From Pseudohalioglobus sediminis (lineage in GTDB: Bacteria; Pseudomonadota; Gammaproteobacteria; Pseudomonadales; Halieaceae), in NCBI RefSeq assembly GCF_008370495.1, contig NZ_VTUX01000003.1:558001-622000 (forward strand): DNA of 64,000 nt, written 5' to 3'. The position numbers and the translations under genes are program-made. Under the pieces are notes generated by a model. The model was given only the letters and a program-made list of their open reading frames with translations. It was not told the origin of the DNA and did not search any database. The stretch's first letter is position 1, and each line of letters starts with the position of its first letter. This document shows positions 44,801 through 53,093 of the stretch, piece by piece.

Positions 44801-45326
44801 CGGGCACCGAGGCGCCCATGAACATATGCTCTGACTGGTGGGGCAGGGTCGAGGACTTGCAGGCATGATCGTCACCGGCGACAGCCAGCACACCGCCAAA
44901 GCGCGACGTGCCGAACGCATTGGCATGCTTGATAACGTCCATGGAGCGATCAACGCCGGGGCCTTTTCCGTACCACATGCCAAATACGCCGTCGTACCTG
45001 GCGCCCTCGAACAAGTTGGTTTGCTGGCTGCCCCATACCGCCGTGGCGGCGAGGTCTTCATTCAGGCCCGGCTGAAAGTGGACGTTGTGCTTGTCCAGCC
45101 AGGGTTTGGCTTTCCACATGGCCTGGTCAACCGTGCCCAGCGGCGAACCGCGGTAACCGGAGATAAAAGCAGCGGTATTCAAGCCGCGGTTCTGGTCGCG
45201 CTGGTGTTGCAACATGGGCAGGCGCACCAGCGCCTCAATGCCGGTCATGTAAGCGCGCGTGGCGTCGAGCGCATATTTGTCATCAAGCGAGATTTTACGC
45301 AGCTTTGCAGTTTGGTCTGAACCCAT
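41826..45326 (-). CDS. Indolepyruvate:ferredoxin oxidoreductase (fused alpha/beta/gamma type)
   Basis: At 1166 residues this is the large fused form found in proteobacteria. The thiamine-diphosphate region shows GDGTYFHSG and then YNDAVAMTGGQ; HFCSGCPHNTST lies before it. VCEGCGDCSLKSNC binds an iron-sulphur cluster, and the C-terminal gamma half has VTGVGGTGVLTITAL. It decarboxylates aryl or branched 2-oxoacids to acyl-CoA, passing electrons to ferredoxin. It is followed by a leucine-type dehydrogenase and is divergent from an Lrp-family regulator, which likely controls it. Confidence 0.96.
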   Translation of the reverse strand: MGSDQTAKLRKISLDDKYALDATRAYMTGIEALVRLPMLQHQRDQNRGLNTAAFISGYRGSPLGTVDQAMWKAKPWLDKHNVHFQPGLNEDLAATAVWGSQQTNLFEGARYDGVFGMWYGKGPGVDRSMDVIKHANAFGTSRFGGVLAVAGDDHACKSSTLPHQSEHMFMGASVPVLAPANVQEVLDLGVFGWELSRYSGCWVALKAITENMDSAISADIDPNRIQIVTPEDFQLPAGGVHARWPDKPLEQELRLNKYKIYAAREFARVNGLNRIVLDSANPRFGIVTSGKAYLDVMQALEDMGIDEAVASEIGLRVYKVGMPWPLEPRTTAAFADGLEEILVVEEKRSVIEDQMTGQLYNYAVGSRPRVVGEFDEKGRDLLPNLGELTPAIVALAIASRIRRFYQSETMDQRIRWIEEKETSLAKPRESIERVPHFCSGCPHNTSTRVPEGSHAMGGIGCHYMATWMPDRDTFTFTQMGGEGATWIGQAPFTETTHVFQNLGDGTYFHSGILAIRAAVAAGVNITYKILYNDAVAMTGGQPIDGSLSVADLLLQLRGEGVRRIALVSDEPEQWRGQFRDTPGYTLHHRDEMDALQRELREFTGTSVIIYQQTCAAEKRRRRKKGRLEDPAKRLFINDEVCEGCGDCSLKSNCLSVLPKETPLGRKREIDQSACNKDYSCAKGFCPSFVTVIGGQLRRPKADLGDVTAVFDPLPEPQLPSLERPWNTVVTGVGGTGVLTITALVAMAAHIEGKGCATMNQTGLAQKFGAVVSHVRVGEDQEDIKAVRIPAGEADLLIGCDLVVASSYEAMGKVAQGRSHAVVNSAEVPTSAFILDPDAKFPAGAMHDKVASEVGEENCFFIDATRVATQLLGDSIASNLFLLGFAWQRGLVPVSAAALEQAIELNGVAVDFNKKAFLWGRRYAHQPDAVLGLLDAPRTESSEQTLDELLADRVSRLSRYQNAAYAETYRQALDALRQADPRAEEAASITRTAARQLYRLMAYKDEYEVARLYSDGEFRRKLEEKFEGDFELRFNLAPPLLAARDPQTGELQKREFGPWMQTAFSWLARLRVLRGTPLDVFGYTDERKQERQDIADYRALLDDVMAELKPDNYDTAVDLVASVKQLRGFGHVKDRNREKVQQAQQQLWRRFRGQDSGTEKVRFVNAA

Positions 45327-45398
45327 CGTCTCTTCACCACCATCAATTTTTATAAGGGGAAGTGTGGTTGAACCGGGGCGAAATTGTTATTTGATTTA

Positions 45399-45414
45399 AG
45401 CCGAATTCACGGCT
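45399..45414. promoter_or_regulatory. Inverted repeat between the oxidoreductase and Lrp genes
   Basis: AGCCG, a six-base AATTCA spacer and CGGCT form a perfect inverted repeat in the divergent control region of the Lrp-family gene and the indolepyruvate oxidoreductase gene. The flanks are A/T-rich. Lrp/AsnC regulators usually bind near their own gene, so this is a natural candidate operator. Confidence 0.4.
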
Positions 45415-45458
45415 ATAAATGCATATTTAAGTCTTAGTTAGGCCATTTGGAGGCTAAT

Positions 45459-45935
45459 TTGACCTATTCTCTCACCAAGCAGGATGTCGGCATCCTCAGG
45501 CTGCTGCAGCGGGACGCCACCACGAGCACCGCGGCCATCGCGGAGAAGATCAATATTTCCCAGTCTCCGTGCTGGCGCCGGATCAATCGGATGGAGCAGG
45601 ACGGCCTGATTCGCGGTCGCGTCGCATTACTTGATCGCACAGCCCTGGGAATGGACGTGGTGGTGTTTGCTACCATCAACCTCACCTCTACAGGACGGCA
45701 GAACCTGATTGAATTCGAACGGGAGATCGTCGGCCATCCCGAAGTGATAGAGTGTTATACGATGACCGGGATCTGGGATTACATGCTGAAAATCGTCACG
45801 CGGGACATTCGCCACTATGAAGCATTTGTGCGCAACACGCTTACCGCGAGCCCATCGATACGCGAGCTGCACTCCCATATGGCAGTAACTGAAATCAAGA
45901 ACACCACCGAACTGCCACTGGACAGCCAATTGTGA
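45459..45935 (+). CDS. Lrp/AsnC-family transcriptional regulator
   Basis: I place the start at the TTG at 45459, 5 bases after a GGAGG site (45449-45453); a TTG at 45447 sits within that site. The 158-residue protein has the Lrp winged-helix (DVGILRLLQRDATTSTAAIAEKINISQSPCWRRINRMEQDGLI) followed by a RAM sensor domain with VIECYTMTGIWDYMLKI. It most likely senses an amino acid or its keto acid and controls the divergent oxidoreductase and the genes downstream. It overlaps the aminotransferase gene as GTGA. Confidence 0.95.
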   Translation: MTYSLTKQDVGILRLLQRDATTSTAAIAEKINISQSPCWRRINRMEQDGLIRGRVALLDRTALGMDVVVFATINLTSTGRQNLIEFEREIVGHPEVIECYTMTGIWDYMLKIVTRDIRHYEAFVRNTLTASPSIRELHSHMAVTEIKNTTELPLDSQL

Positions 45936-47083
45936 GCCCCCTCCTGCACAGCAAGCTACCAGACGTGGGTACCACGATTTTTTCCCGTATGTCAGCACTG
46001 GCGGCGCAACATAATGCCCTGAACCTGTCGCAGGGTTTTCCCGACTTCGATGCGCCACTGGCCTTGCGCGAAGCGCTGGCGGAGGCAGTGATGGAGGGCC
46101 ACAACCAGTATGCTCCCATGACCGGCCTGCCCTCCCTGCGCGAGCAACTGGCTCTGCAGTTGCATCTGCATCGCGGTGTCACCGCCGATGCCGAGACTGA
46201 GATTACCGTGCTGCCGGGTGCCACCGAGGGTATTTTCTGCACGATCATGGCCTGCGTGGGCCGCGGTGATGAGGTAATCGTTCTCGACCCCAGCTACGAT
46301 TCCTACGCACCCTCGATCACCATGGCCGGCGGCCACCCCGTGCACGTGGCACTATCGGCGGAGAGCTTCGCGCCCGACTGGGATGCCATCGCTGATGCCA
46401 TCACCGCGCGCACCCGCATGATCATCATCAACACGCCGCACAATCCCACTGGGACGATCTGGTCTGATGATGACTTCAGGCAGCTGGAAACCCTGTCGCA
46501 AGAACATGGCCTGCTGGTGTGTTCGGATGAGGTATATGAGCACCTGGTGTTCGATGGTGACCAGCACCGCAGCGTATTACAGTACCCCGGCCTGCGCGAG
46601 CGTGCCTTCGCCTTGTTTTCCTTTGGTAAGACTTTCAGTGTAACCGGATGGAAAACGGGGTATTGCGTGGCGCCGGCGGGCCTGAGTGCCGAGTTGCGCA
46701 AGGTTCACCAGTTCGTCGCCTTTGTCGCTGTCACGCCGGTTCAGCAGGCTGTGGCCCGCTTTCTCGAGGCTGAGCCGCAATATCCGGCCCAACTGGCCGC
46801 AGACTACCAGCAACGGCGGGACATGTTTTGCTCCGCCCTGGCCGCTTCGCGTTTCCGGCTAACCCCGAGCCGGGGCACCTACTTCCAATTGCTGGACTAC
46901 AGTGAAATAAGTGACTTGCCTGACCTGCAGCTGTGCGAGCAGTGGACCGAAGAAGTCGGCATCGCCTCGATTCCCATATCCGTTTTTTACCGGAAACCAC
47001 CCGCTCAGCAGGTACTGCGTTTCTGCTTTGCCAAGCGCGAAGAGGTACTGCTGGAGGCTGCGGAAAGACTATGCAAGATATGA
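45932..47083 (+). CDS. ybdL: PLP-dependent aminotransferase (YbdL/methionine aminotransferase type)
   Basis: The 383-residue class I/II aminotransferase has NLSQGFPDF near the start, LPGATEGIF, INTPHNPTG, and the PLP lysine Lys233 in FSFGKTFSVTGWKTGY, as in YbdL and kynurenine/glutamine transaminase K. YbdL prefers methionine and aromatic amino acids. It starts at GTG overlapping the Lrp stop and is coupled by ATGA to a YafV-type omega-amidase, which hydrolyses the 2-oxoglutaramate formed when glutamine is the amino donor. The three genes form one unit. Confidence 0.94.
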   Translation: MSPLLHSKLPDVGTTIFSRMSALAAQHNALNLSQGFPDFDAPLALREALAEAVMEGHNQYAPMTGLPSLREQLALQLHLHRGVTADAETEITVLPGATEGIFCTIMACVGRGDEVIVLDPSYDSYAPSITMAGGHPVHVALSAESFAPDWDAIADAITARTRMIIINTPHNPTGTIWSDDDFRQLETLSQEHGLLVCSDEVYEHLVFDGDQHRSVLQYPGLRERAFALFSFGKTFSVTGWKTGYCVAPAGLSAELRKVHQFVAFVAVTPVQQAVARFLEAEPQYPAQLAADYQQRRDMFCSALAASRFRLTPSRGTYFQLLDYSEISDLPDLQLCEQWTEEVGIASIPISVFYRKPPAQQVLRFCFAKREEVLLEAAERLCKI

Positions 47084-47841
47084 AAGTGAGCCTGGTCCAG
47101 CGCGAACTGGCCTGGGAGAGCCCCGCCGAAAACCGCGACCATATAGCCGACGCACTGGATGCAATGACAGAACGCCCTGACCTGGTCGTGCTACCGGAAA
47201 TGTTCACCACCGGTTTTTCCATGAATGCGGTCGCCAACGCAGAAGCCCCCGGCGGACCCAGCGAGCAGTGGCTGCAGCGACAGGCACGGCGACTGGACTG
47301 CGCCATAACCGGCAGTATCGCTGTTCGCGATGGCGAGCAGGTATTTAATCGCATGCTGTTCGCCACGCCAGAGGCATGCCACCATTACGACAAACGCCAC
47401 CTCTTTCGCATGGCTGGCGAGCACAAGCGCTACCAGGGCGGAAAAGCGCGCGTCGTTGTCAACTGGCGGGGGTGGCGCATACTGTTACAGGTCTGCTATG
47501 ACCTGCGCTTCCCGGTCTTCAGCCGCAATCGCAACGACTATGACCTCGCTCTGTACGTTGCCAACTGGCCTGCCGCGAGACGGGCGCACTGGCGCCAGTT
47601 GCTTATCGCCCGTGCCATTGAAAACCTGGCTTACGTGATCGGCGTAAACCGGATAGGCGACGACGCCAATGGCCTGCACTACAGTGGCGACAGCCTGGCG
47701 ATCGGGCCGGAGGGCGACATTATGGCAGACCTGCTGGACCAGCCCGCCACCACCAGCGTGACGCTATCCGCAGCTCAACTCGAGGCATACCGACAGCGTT
47801 TTCCAGCGCATCGCGACGCCGATGTATTTCAACTAGACTGA
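47080..47841 (+). CDS. yafV: YafV-type omega-amidase (carbon-nitrogen hydrolase family)
   Basis: The start is placed at the ATG at 47080, overlapping the aminotransferase stop as ATGA (253 residues); an ATG at 47071 is also possible. The nitrilase-superfamily catalytic triad is visible: Glu40 in VVLPEMFTTGFS, Lys105 in HYDKRHLFR and Cys139 in LLQVCYDLRFP. YafV hydrolyses 2-oxoglutaramate or the oxo-acid amide of succinate to release ammonia. Next to YbdL it completes a glutamine transaminase-omega-amidase route. Family length is normal. Confidence 0.95.
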   Translation: MKVSLVQRELAWESPAENRDHIADALDAMTERPDLVVLPEMFTTGFSMNAVANAEAPGGPSEQWLQRQARRLDCAITGSIAVRDGEQVFNRMLFATPEACHHYDKRHLFRMAGEHKRYQGGKARVVVNWRGWRILLQVCYDLRFPVFSRNRNDYDLALYVANWPAARRAHWRQLLIARAIENLAYVIGVNRIGDDANGLHYSGDSLAIGPEGDIMADLLDQPATTSVTLSAAQLEAYRQRFPAHRDADVFQLD

Positions 47842-47911
47842 ATACCAGCGTGAACTGCACGCCCAACGCACAGTCCTATCAACTGTGTGCCGTGGAACAG
47901 GAGAAGCAACT

Positions 47912-48790
47912 ATGCAGGTTGAATCAGAAGACCGTTTTATCGAGGAACCCCGGAAGAAGGGGCTGCCGCTATTACCTATTGTTGCGGTCGCGATCATCGC
48001 GATAGCCGCTGGGTGGTTTTTCCTGTCCGACAAGGAGCCTTCGTCAACGGGGCAGCTGGACACCGGGGCCGTAACCCCGGCAGACATGGCGCCAAACGGT
48101 GGCAAGCCGGCGACAGAACAGCCCGCGGCACCTGATATCCCCAGGGTCTCACCAATGCCAGCGCCCACCGGCGATGCGCCGGAGGAAACAGTGGCAGCAG
48201 AACCGCCCCTGACGCTTGCACAGAGCGACCCGCTGGTGAGAACGGCGTTATCACCCTCTCTTGAGGGCAGCGTTTTCGCCGCGGCACTCACCGAGGACAA
48301 CCTGCTGGAGCGCGCTACAGCCCTGGTCGACGCCACCGGCAACGGCGGCCTGTTGCGGGAGGTACTAACAATACCGAAGCCGGAAGGAAAGTTTGAAATC
48401 GTGCGGGTGGACGGGGAGATAGTCGCCGATCCAGCCAATTACCGCCGCTATGATGTCTATGCTGAATCCATCGCCAGTCTGGATATGGACTACCTTGCCA
48501 CTACCTTCCACCGTCTGCGCCCCCTGCTGGAACAGGCCTATGCGGGCCTCGGATACCCAGCGGAGGAAATGGACAACGCGCTCATCCGCGCGCTCGACCA
48601 GGTGATTGCAGCGCCGGTTCTGGATCAGCCAGCAGTGCTGGAAGCACACGTGAATACCTTTGTTTACCAGGACCCGGAGCTGGAGCAGTTAAGCCCGCTG
48701 GCCAAGCAGTTGATGCGCATGGGACCGGCAAACCAGGCCATTGTGCAGAGCCAGGCCGCAAAACTGCGCGCTGCCCTACTCGGCGGCTGA
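47912..48790 (+). CDS. DUF3014 domain membrane-anchored protein
   Basis: This 292-residue protein starts at the ATG at 47912, with AGGAG about 10 bases upstream. It has a short cytoplasmic N-terminus, one membrane segment (LPLLPIVAVAIIAIAAGWFFL), a Pro/Ala/Thr-rich periplasmic linker and a compact C-terminal domain of about 190 residues. That domain (DPLVRTALSPSL, DNLLERATALVDATGNG, YDVYAESIASLD) resembles DUF3014 proteins of unknown function. It follows the omega-amidase by 70 bases and may have its own promoter. No enzymatic motif is seen. Confidence 0.85.
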   Translation: MQVESEDRFIEEPRKKGLPLLPIVAVAIIAIAAGWFFLSDKEPSSTGQLDTGAVTPADMAPNGGKPATEQPAAPDIPRVSPMPAPTGDAPEETVAAEPPLTLAQSDPLVRTALSPSLEGSVFAAALTEDNLLERATALVDATGNGGLLREVLTIPKPEGKFEIVRVDGEIVADPANYRRYDVYAESIASLDMDYLATTFHRLRPLLEQAYAGLGYPAEEMDNALIRALDQVIAAPVLDQPAVLEAHVNTFVYQDPELEQLSPLAKQLMRMGPANQAIVQSQAAKLRAALLGG

Positions 48791-48954
48791 AACGGGAAGG
48801 AAGGGCCGGAACAGGCTAAGACACACCGGTCTCCCGAGCTGCCAGGCCCGCAGTCAACACGCTAGCAAGCCTGCGGAGAGGCACGTCATACTACCTGCCC
48901 TGTCGCCTGGCCATGCATTTTCCGACGGTTCTCGTTACCGCCCCCAACAACCAA

Positions 48955-48982
48955 TAAAAAAGGCGAGCTCAGCTCGCCTTTC
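48955..48982 (-). terminator. Intrinsic terminator of the OmpA-family gene
   Basis: AAAGGCGAGCT (48959-48969) pairs with AGCTCGCCTTT (48971-48981) around one base; in practice the innermost bases open to form a loop. On the minus strand it is followed by a run of T and A (TTTTTTATTGG), which suits termination after the OmpA-family gene ending at 49005. A shorter T run on the plus strand could serve the DUF3014 gene too. Confidence 0.75.
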
Positions 48983-49004
48983 GTTGTGCAGGGACCGAAC
49001 CGGC

Positions 49005-50027
49005 TTACTCTTCGTATTCGACCTCAAGCGTGGCCATTACACGACGGTTCTCTGCGCGGCCCTCGGCGGTGCTGTTATCTGCCACCGGCTGGGACTCGCC
49101 GTAACCCTTGGGCTCCAGCCGCTGGGCTGCGATACCGTGCTCGTTAACCAGGTAGTCAACAACGGCCTGTGCCCGACGCTGCGACAGACCCTGGTTATAG
49201 TCTTCCGGCCCGGTGCTGTCCGTATGGCCTTCGATGTCCACGTAGACGTCCTCAAATCGCTTGAGGAAAGCAGCCAGTTCGCCAAGATCAGCGAAATACT
49301 GCTCCTGGACTGTGGTGGAGTCGAAGCCGAAGTTAACCATCAGTTTGATGGAAGCTACCTGCGCCACCGGCAGCGGACAACCCACGGAGTCTACACGGGT
49401 TCCGACAGGGGTTCCCGGGCACTGGTCGATGTCGTCGGTCACGCCATCGCCGTCCTCATCACCCACTTCCTGGACGGGCACCGGATCAGGCGTGGTCTTG
49501 CCGAGATACAGGTTGAGGCCGACCGAAAGCAGCGTATCCTTGCGGCTCTCATCCAGACTGTAAAGCATACGCGCCTCTGCCCTGACGCCGAGCGCAGGGG
49601 TGATCATCCAGCGCATGCCCACGCCGCCATTGACGGTCGTTTCCACGGTGTCAGTGTCACCATAGTCCACGTCGATCTCGCCGCCACCGAAGGCAACGTA
49701 GGGGCGAATACGGTTGGGGCCGCCTATGTAGCTGCCGCCGTAGTAAAGCATACCCAACTGCCATGTGGTGATGTCCGCCCGGCCGCTGCCGTCCTCAGTG
49801 CGGGCATCGTCATCGGCATAGAGCACCTCGGCCGCCCAGTTGTCATTGAAGGCCCATTCAAGGCCCGCAAACGGGGTCTCAGTGTCGTTCAGCTCACGCT
49901 CGCCATCGTTTTTCCACAGGCCCATTCCCAGGTTGAGGGTCAGCGGGATTTCTGCGGAAGCCATTGGAGTCACGGCAGCGAGAGTAAAACCACAAGCGAC
50001 TGCGGTGGCCAATAAACGTTTCTTCAT
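49005..50027 (-). CDS. OmpA-family outer membrane protein with calcium-binding linker
   Basis: The ATG at 50027 (340 residues) begins a clean signal peptide (MKKRLLATAVACGFTLAAVTPMASA), so upstream codons to 50093 are excluded. After a beta-barrel region there is a thrombospondin-3-like segment (DEDGDGVTDDIDQCPGTP) that probably binds calcium. The OmpA peptidoglycan-binding domain follows, with IEGHTDSTGPEDYNQGLSQRRA and the C-terminal ENRRVMATL. It links the outer membrane to peptidoglycan. A terminator lies directly downstream (48955-48982). Confidence 0.95.
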   Translation of the reverse strand: MKKRLLATAVACGFTLAAVTPMASAEIPLTLNLGMGLWKNDGERELNDTETPFAGLEWAFNDNWAAEVLYADDDARTEDGSGRADITTWQLGMLYYGGSYIGGPNRIRPYVAFGGGEIDVDYGDTDTVETTVNGGVGMRWMITPALGVRAEARMLYSLDESRKDTLLSVGLNLYLGKTTPDPVPVQEVGDEDGDGVTDDIDQCPGTPVGTRVDSVGCPLPVAQVASIKLMVNFGFDSTTVQEQYFADLGELAAFLKRFEDVYVDIEGHTDSTGPEDYNQGLSQRRAQAVVDYLVNEHGIAAQRLEPKGYGESQPVADNSTAEGRAENRRVMATLEVEYEE

Positions 50028-50120
50028 GAGGTGGTTGCTCCACTTTTGGTTTGTTGTTGCGTTAATAATAGCACTTGAAACCTGAAAGATCATGATACGC
50101 AGGCGCCGGGGCTACGGCTC

Positions 50121-50819
50121 TCACCATGTCAGGACTTTTTTCACAAAAGGTATCGACAGGCCTCGCTTCTGTTCCAGCGAGGCGTGATCGAGGCGATCGA
50201 GCAATTCCAGCAGTTGCGTCAGCCCGCGCGGTGCCCGGGTAACGATAAACCCCGCCACTTCAGCGGACAAATCCAGCCCGCGCCGCGCTGCACGAAAGCG
50301 TAATATAGCCTGTTTCTCGTGGTCCGAAGGCGACGGCAGGTGAAAGACCCCCCCCCAACTCAGCCGGGACCGCAGATCGGGCAGGTTCACCGCCAGGGTT
50401 CGCGGCGCGCCATCGGCTGCGATGACCAGCCGGCATCCACGCTGACGGGCACGGTTGTACAGGTCAAACAGGGCGACCTCCCAGGATTCCTGCCCGAGGA
50501 CCGCGTCCACATCATCCAGAGCGACAAGGTCAAGTGCTTCCACGCCGGACAGCACTTCTTGCGGTGGGTAAGCGGCCAGTTCAGCCAGCGGCACATACAT
50601 GGCACCCTCGCCCGAGCGGTGACAGCAGGCCTGCAGTAAGTGCGATTTCCCGGCGCCCTGGGCGCCATGGATAAACACCGCCGACTCACCGGCGCCAGCG
50701 CATTGCTCCTGCAGCACTGACAGCAACGGGTCCGTAGCCTCGCTCGCCATGAAATTGTCAAAGGTGGCATCATCACGCAACTGCACGAGCAGTGGCAGCT
50801 GACGAAAACGGGTCGGCAA
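50121..50819 (-). CDS. hda: DnaA regulatory inactivator Hda
   Basis: I place the start at the TTG at 50819, 6 bases after a GGGAGAG site; an in-frame GTG at 50843 overlaps the PerM gene and lacks such a site. The protein has a clamp-binding N-terminus (RQLPLLVQLRDDATF), a P-loop variant (HGAQGAGKSHLLQA) and an AAA+ region with DLVALDDVDAV and RLSWGGVFHL. Hda with the beta clamp stimulates ATP hydrolysis by DnaA and prevents re-initiation. It follows PerM as in Pseudomonas. Confidence 0.94.
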   Translation of the reverse strand: MPTRFRQLPLLVQLRDDATFDNFMASEATDPLLSVLQEQCAGAGESAVFIHGAQGAGKSHLLQACCHRSGEGAMYVPLAELAAYPPQEVLSGVEALDLVALDDVDAVLGQESWEVALFDLYNRARQRGCRLVIAADGAPRTLAVNLPDLRSRLSWGGVFHLPSPSDHEKQAILRFRAARRGLDLSAEVAGFIVTRAPRGLTQLLELLDRLDHASLEQKRGLSIPFVKKVLTW

Positions 50820-50820
50820 G

Positions 50821-51903
50821 CTAGTCTCTCCCGTAGAGATCACTGGAGCGATAGTGATGCATGGCGTGCCGGAGGAACACCATCACCACCGCCGCCACGG
50901 GCAGGGCCAGCACCACGCCAACAAAGCCTGCGATCTGGCCACCCGCCATCAGGGCAAAAATCACCGCGACCGGATGCAGGCCAATACGGTCACCCACCAG
51001 CACCGGCGTCAGCACCATACTCTCGATGGCCTGCCCAACACCGAACACCAGCCCAACCCAGAGCAGCACGGTCCAATCACCGAATTGCGCATAGGCGACA
51101 ATACAGGACGCGATCACCCCGACAATAAATCCCAGGTAAGGCACGATGCTGGCCAGACCGGCGATAATGCCCAACAGCATGGCCAATTGGACACCAACCA
51201 GCCACAGGCCGACCGAGTAGACGATTCCCAGCGAGCACATCACGAGAAATTGACCGCGCAGGAAAGCACCAACCACCTCGTCCGACTCGGCCACCAGCTC
51301 CGCGGCCTTGTCCTGCCAGGCAATCGGGAGGATGTCGAGAGACAGACGCACCAGGATGTCCCAGTCGCGCATCAGGTAGAACGCCACCACCGGCACCAGT
51401 GCCAGGTTGGCCAGGCTGAGCAGGAGGCCGGCACCTGAACCGGTGATCTGCATCAGTGACCGGGCGGTAAACTTGCCCACTGATTGCCAGTTATCCGCCA
51501 ACTGGCCGGACCAGTCTATCTTTGGCAGCTGCCGGTCAGGGAGGTCAAAGCGCTGCTGCAGCCATGGCACCAGGTCCTGGGTCAGCCAGCGATAGATATC
51601 AGGCACCTTGGCGACCAGGGCATCAAGCTGGTGCAGCAGCATCGGCAGGGCCACCAGCAAGGCGACGATGATAATCGCCGAAAACAGGATGAAAACAAGC
51701 ACGACACCGAGGGTGCGCTGCATGCCCTTGCGTTCGAGCCTGTCTACAAGCGGGTCACCCAGGTAGCCAATCAAGCCACCGAGCACAAACGGGGTAAGTA
51801 TAGGCTGCAGGAAGTAAAGCAACACAGCGAGCGCCGCCAGCACGCCCAGGGCGATCGGCCAGCGATAGACCTCGGCTTTCTCGAGTGGGTCTAGTTCAGC
51901 CAT
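50821..51903 (-). CDS. perM: AI-2E/PerM family inner membrane permease
   Basis: The 360-residue protein has about eight hydrophobic segments with the family pattern: FLQPILTPFVLGGLIGYLGDPLVDRLERKGM near the start, MRDWDIL in the middle and IESMVLTPVLVGDRIGLHPVAVIFALMAGGQIAG near the end. AI-2E-type permeases export small molecules or, in some cases, act as Na+/H+ antiporters; the role here is unknown. The gene overlaps DUF2066 by 13 bases and is just upstream of hda. Confidence 0.93.
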   Translation of the reverse strand: MAELDPLEKAEVYRWPIALGVLAALAVLLYFLQPILTPFVLGGLIGYLGDPLVDRLERKGMQRTLGVVLVFILFSAIIIVALLVALPMLLHQLDALVAKVPDIYRWLTQDLVPWLQQRFDLPDRQLPKIDWSGQLADNWQSVGKFTARSLMQITGSGAGLLLSLANLALVPVVAFYLMRDWDILVRLSLDILPIAWQDKAAELVAESDEVVGAFLRGQFLVMCSLGIVYSVGLWLVGVQLAMLLGIIAGLASIVPYLGFIVGVIASCIVAYAQFGDWTVLLWVGLVFGVGQAIESMVLTPVLVGDRIGLHPVAVIFALMAGGQIAGFVGVVLALPVAAVVMVFLRHAMHHYRSSDLYGRD

Positions 51904-52937
51904 TGGTAGACCAAAGCCCCGGACTCCCCGGGTAGCGGTTGCGGTTGCAATCGCTCATTAAGGTTGATGATCGTGGCCAACTGTGTAGCGTCTACCGCTG
52001 TTTCCAGACCGATTTCTATACGGTCATTAGCTATGCTTTGAATGTTTGCGTGCTCGATCAACTCCAGCCGCTCCAGCCACTCGATGAGGGTGGCGTAGTC
52101 TGCAAACGAATAGACACCGGTCACGACCAGCAACACCTGGTCGTCCGCCCCGCCGGTGAACGCCACGGCGTAACGGGCGGCCATATCTTCCGCCACCATG
52201 TCGACGCCTTGACGCATGAACGTGCTGGCATCAACGCCGCTGGCACTGCGATCCAGTCGGCCGGCGTCACTGATATAGCTCCAGTCACCAGCCCAGGTTC
52301 CCGTGGACGCCTCCACCACGCGGCCCGCCAGAATATGTTCGACATCGTAACGTTCCGATGCCGAAGTAATGGCCCCGGCCTGTTGCGCCCAGACATCGTC
52401 CACGCTGATCGCAGTGGCGTCGCGCAGGTCGAATAGTGGCAGCTGCGCCGGGACGCCGCGACGCTCGAATTCACGCATCAGGCGCGCCGCGAGATCGGGG
52501 GTATCGAAGGTGCTAATGAGCTGGCGCTGACCGTCGCGCTCGGCTGCCACCCAGACCAGCACCCGCGGCCGGTTTGCGGTCCACAGGGGCAACCCCGCCT
52601 CCCTGAGCAAGCGATTAACGTACGAGTCATCGAACTCAAAGCGGGCCTGGAGAGTAGCTTCCGGGGCGTCATCACGCAGGAAGGCGTACTGTTGAACGTG
52701 ACTGCGCGCTTCCGGCAGCGCCTCGACAATAACAGGATGGCGCAAGGCATCGCTGCTGCCAGAGACCTTTACCACGACCTGCGCCAGCGCGTCCCGCGAG
52801 GCACTGGCTAGCGCAGCATCGCCCTGGCCGTCCACCGGCACGGTGGCCGCGTGCAGACCCGGGACCATATCTGCCCTGGCCACCGAGGTCAGCAACAGCG
52901 AGATCAACGCTACCAGGAGGGTAAATTTTGTTTGCAC
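51891..52937 (-). CDS. DUF2066 domain exported protein
   Basis: Starting from the GTG at 52937 with AAGGA 10 bases upstream (348 residues), the protein has a signal peptide (FTLLVALISLLLTSVARA) and the DUF2066 start region DALAQVVVKVSGSSDALRHP. An ATG at 52973 would give a longer, less signal-like leader. The C-terminus is rich in polar strands. DUF2066 proteins of unknown function occur next to hda/purM in many gammaproteobacteria, as here. It is divergent from purM and overlaps the PerM start by 13 bases. Confidence 0.88.
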   Translation of the reverse strand: MQTKFTLLVALISLLLTSVARADMVPGLHAATVPVDGQGDAALASASRDALAQVVVKVSGSSDALRHPVIVEALPEARSHVQQYAFLRDDAPEATLQARFEFDDSYVNRLLREAGLPLWTANRPRVLVWVAAERDGQRQLISTFDTPDLAARLMREFERRGVPAQLPLFDLRDATAISVDDVWAQQAGAITSASERYDVEHILAGRVVEASTGTWAGDWSYISDAGRLDRSASGVDASTFMRQGVDMVAEDMAARYAVAFTGGADDQVLLVVTGVYSFADYATLIEWLERLELIEHANIQSIANDRIEIGLETAVDATQLATIINLNERLQPQPLPGESGALVYQWLN

Positions 52938-53093
52938 AGGCCCAAATCCTTGCAATCGGCGATAATTGCGCATTGTAGCAGCCAACTCAGCCGCGATGCA
53001 GCATGGTGCTATTTCGCCTTATTGCAGGGTGCGCAGCGCCTCCAGCCGTAATAAAATGGCGACCCTTTTTTATCTACTGGACCAGTCAGACCG

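Noticed and set aside
48741-50015. A 424-codon open frame on the plus strand, antisense to the OmpA-family gene.
   Set aside because: Its product has no recognisable domain and it coincides with a clear OmpA-family protein with signal peptide and GHTDSTG motif on the other strand; it is a shadow caused by high GC content.
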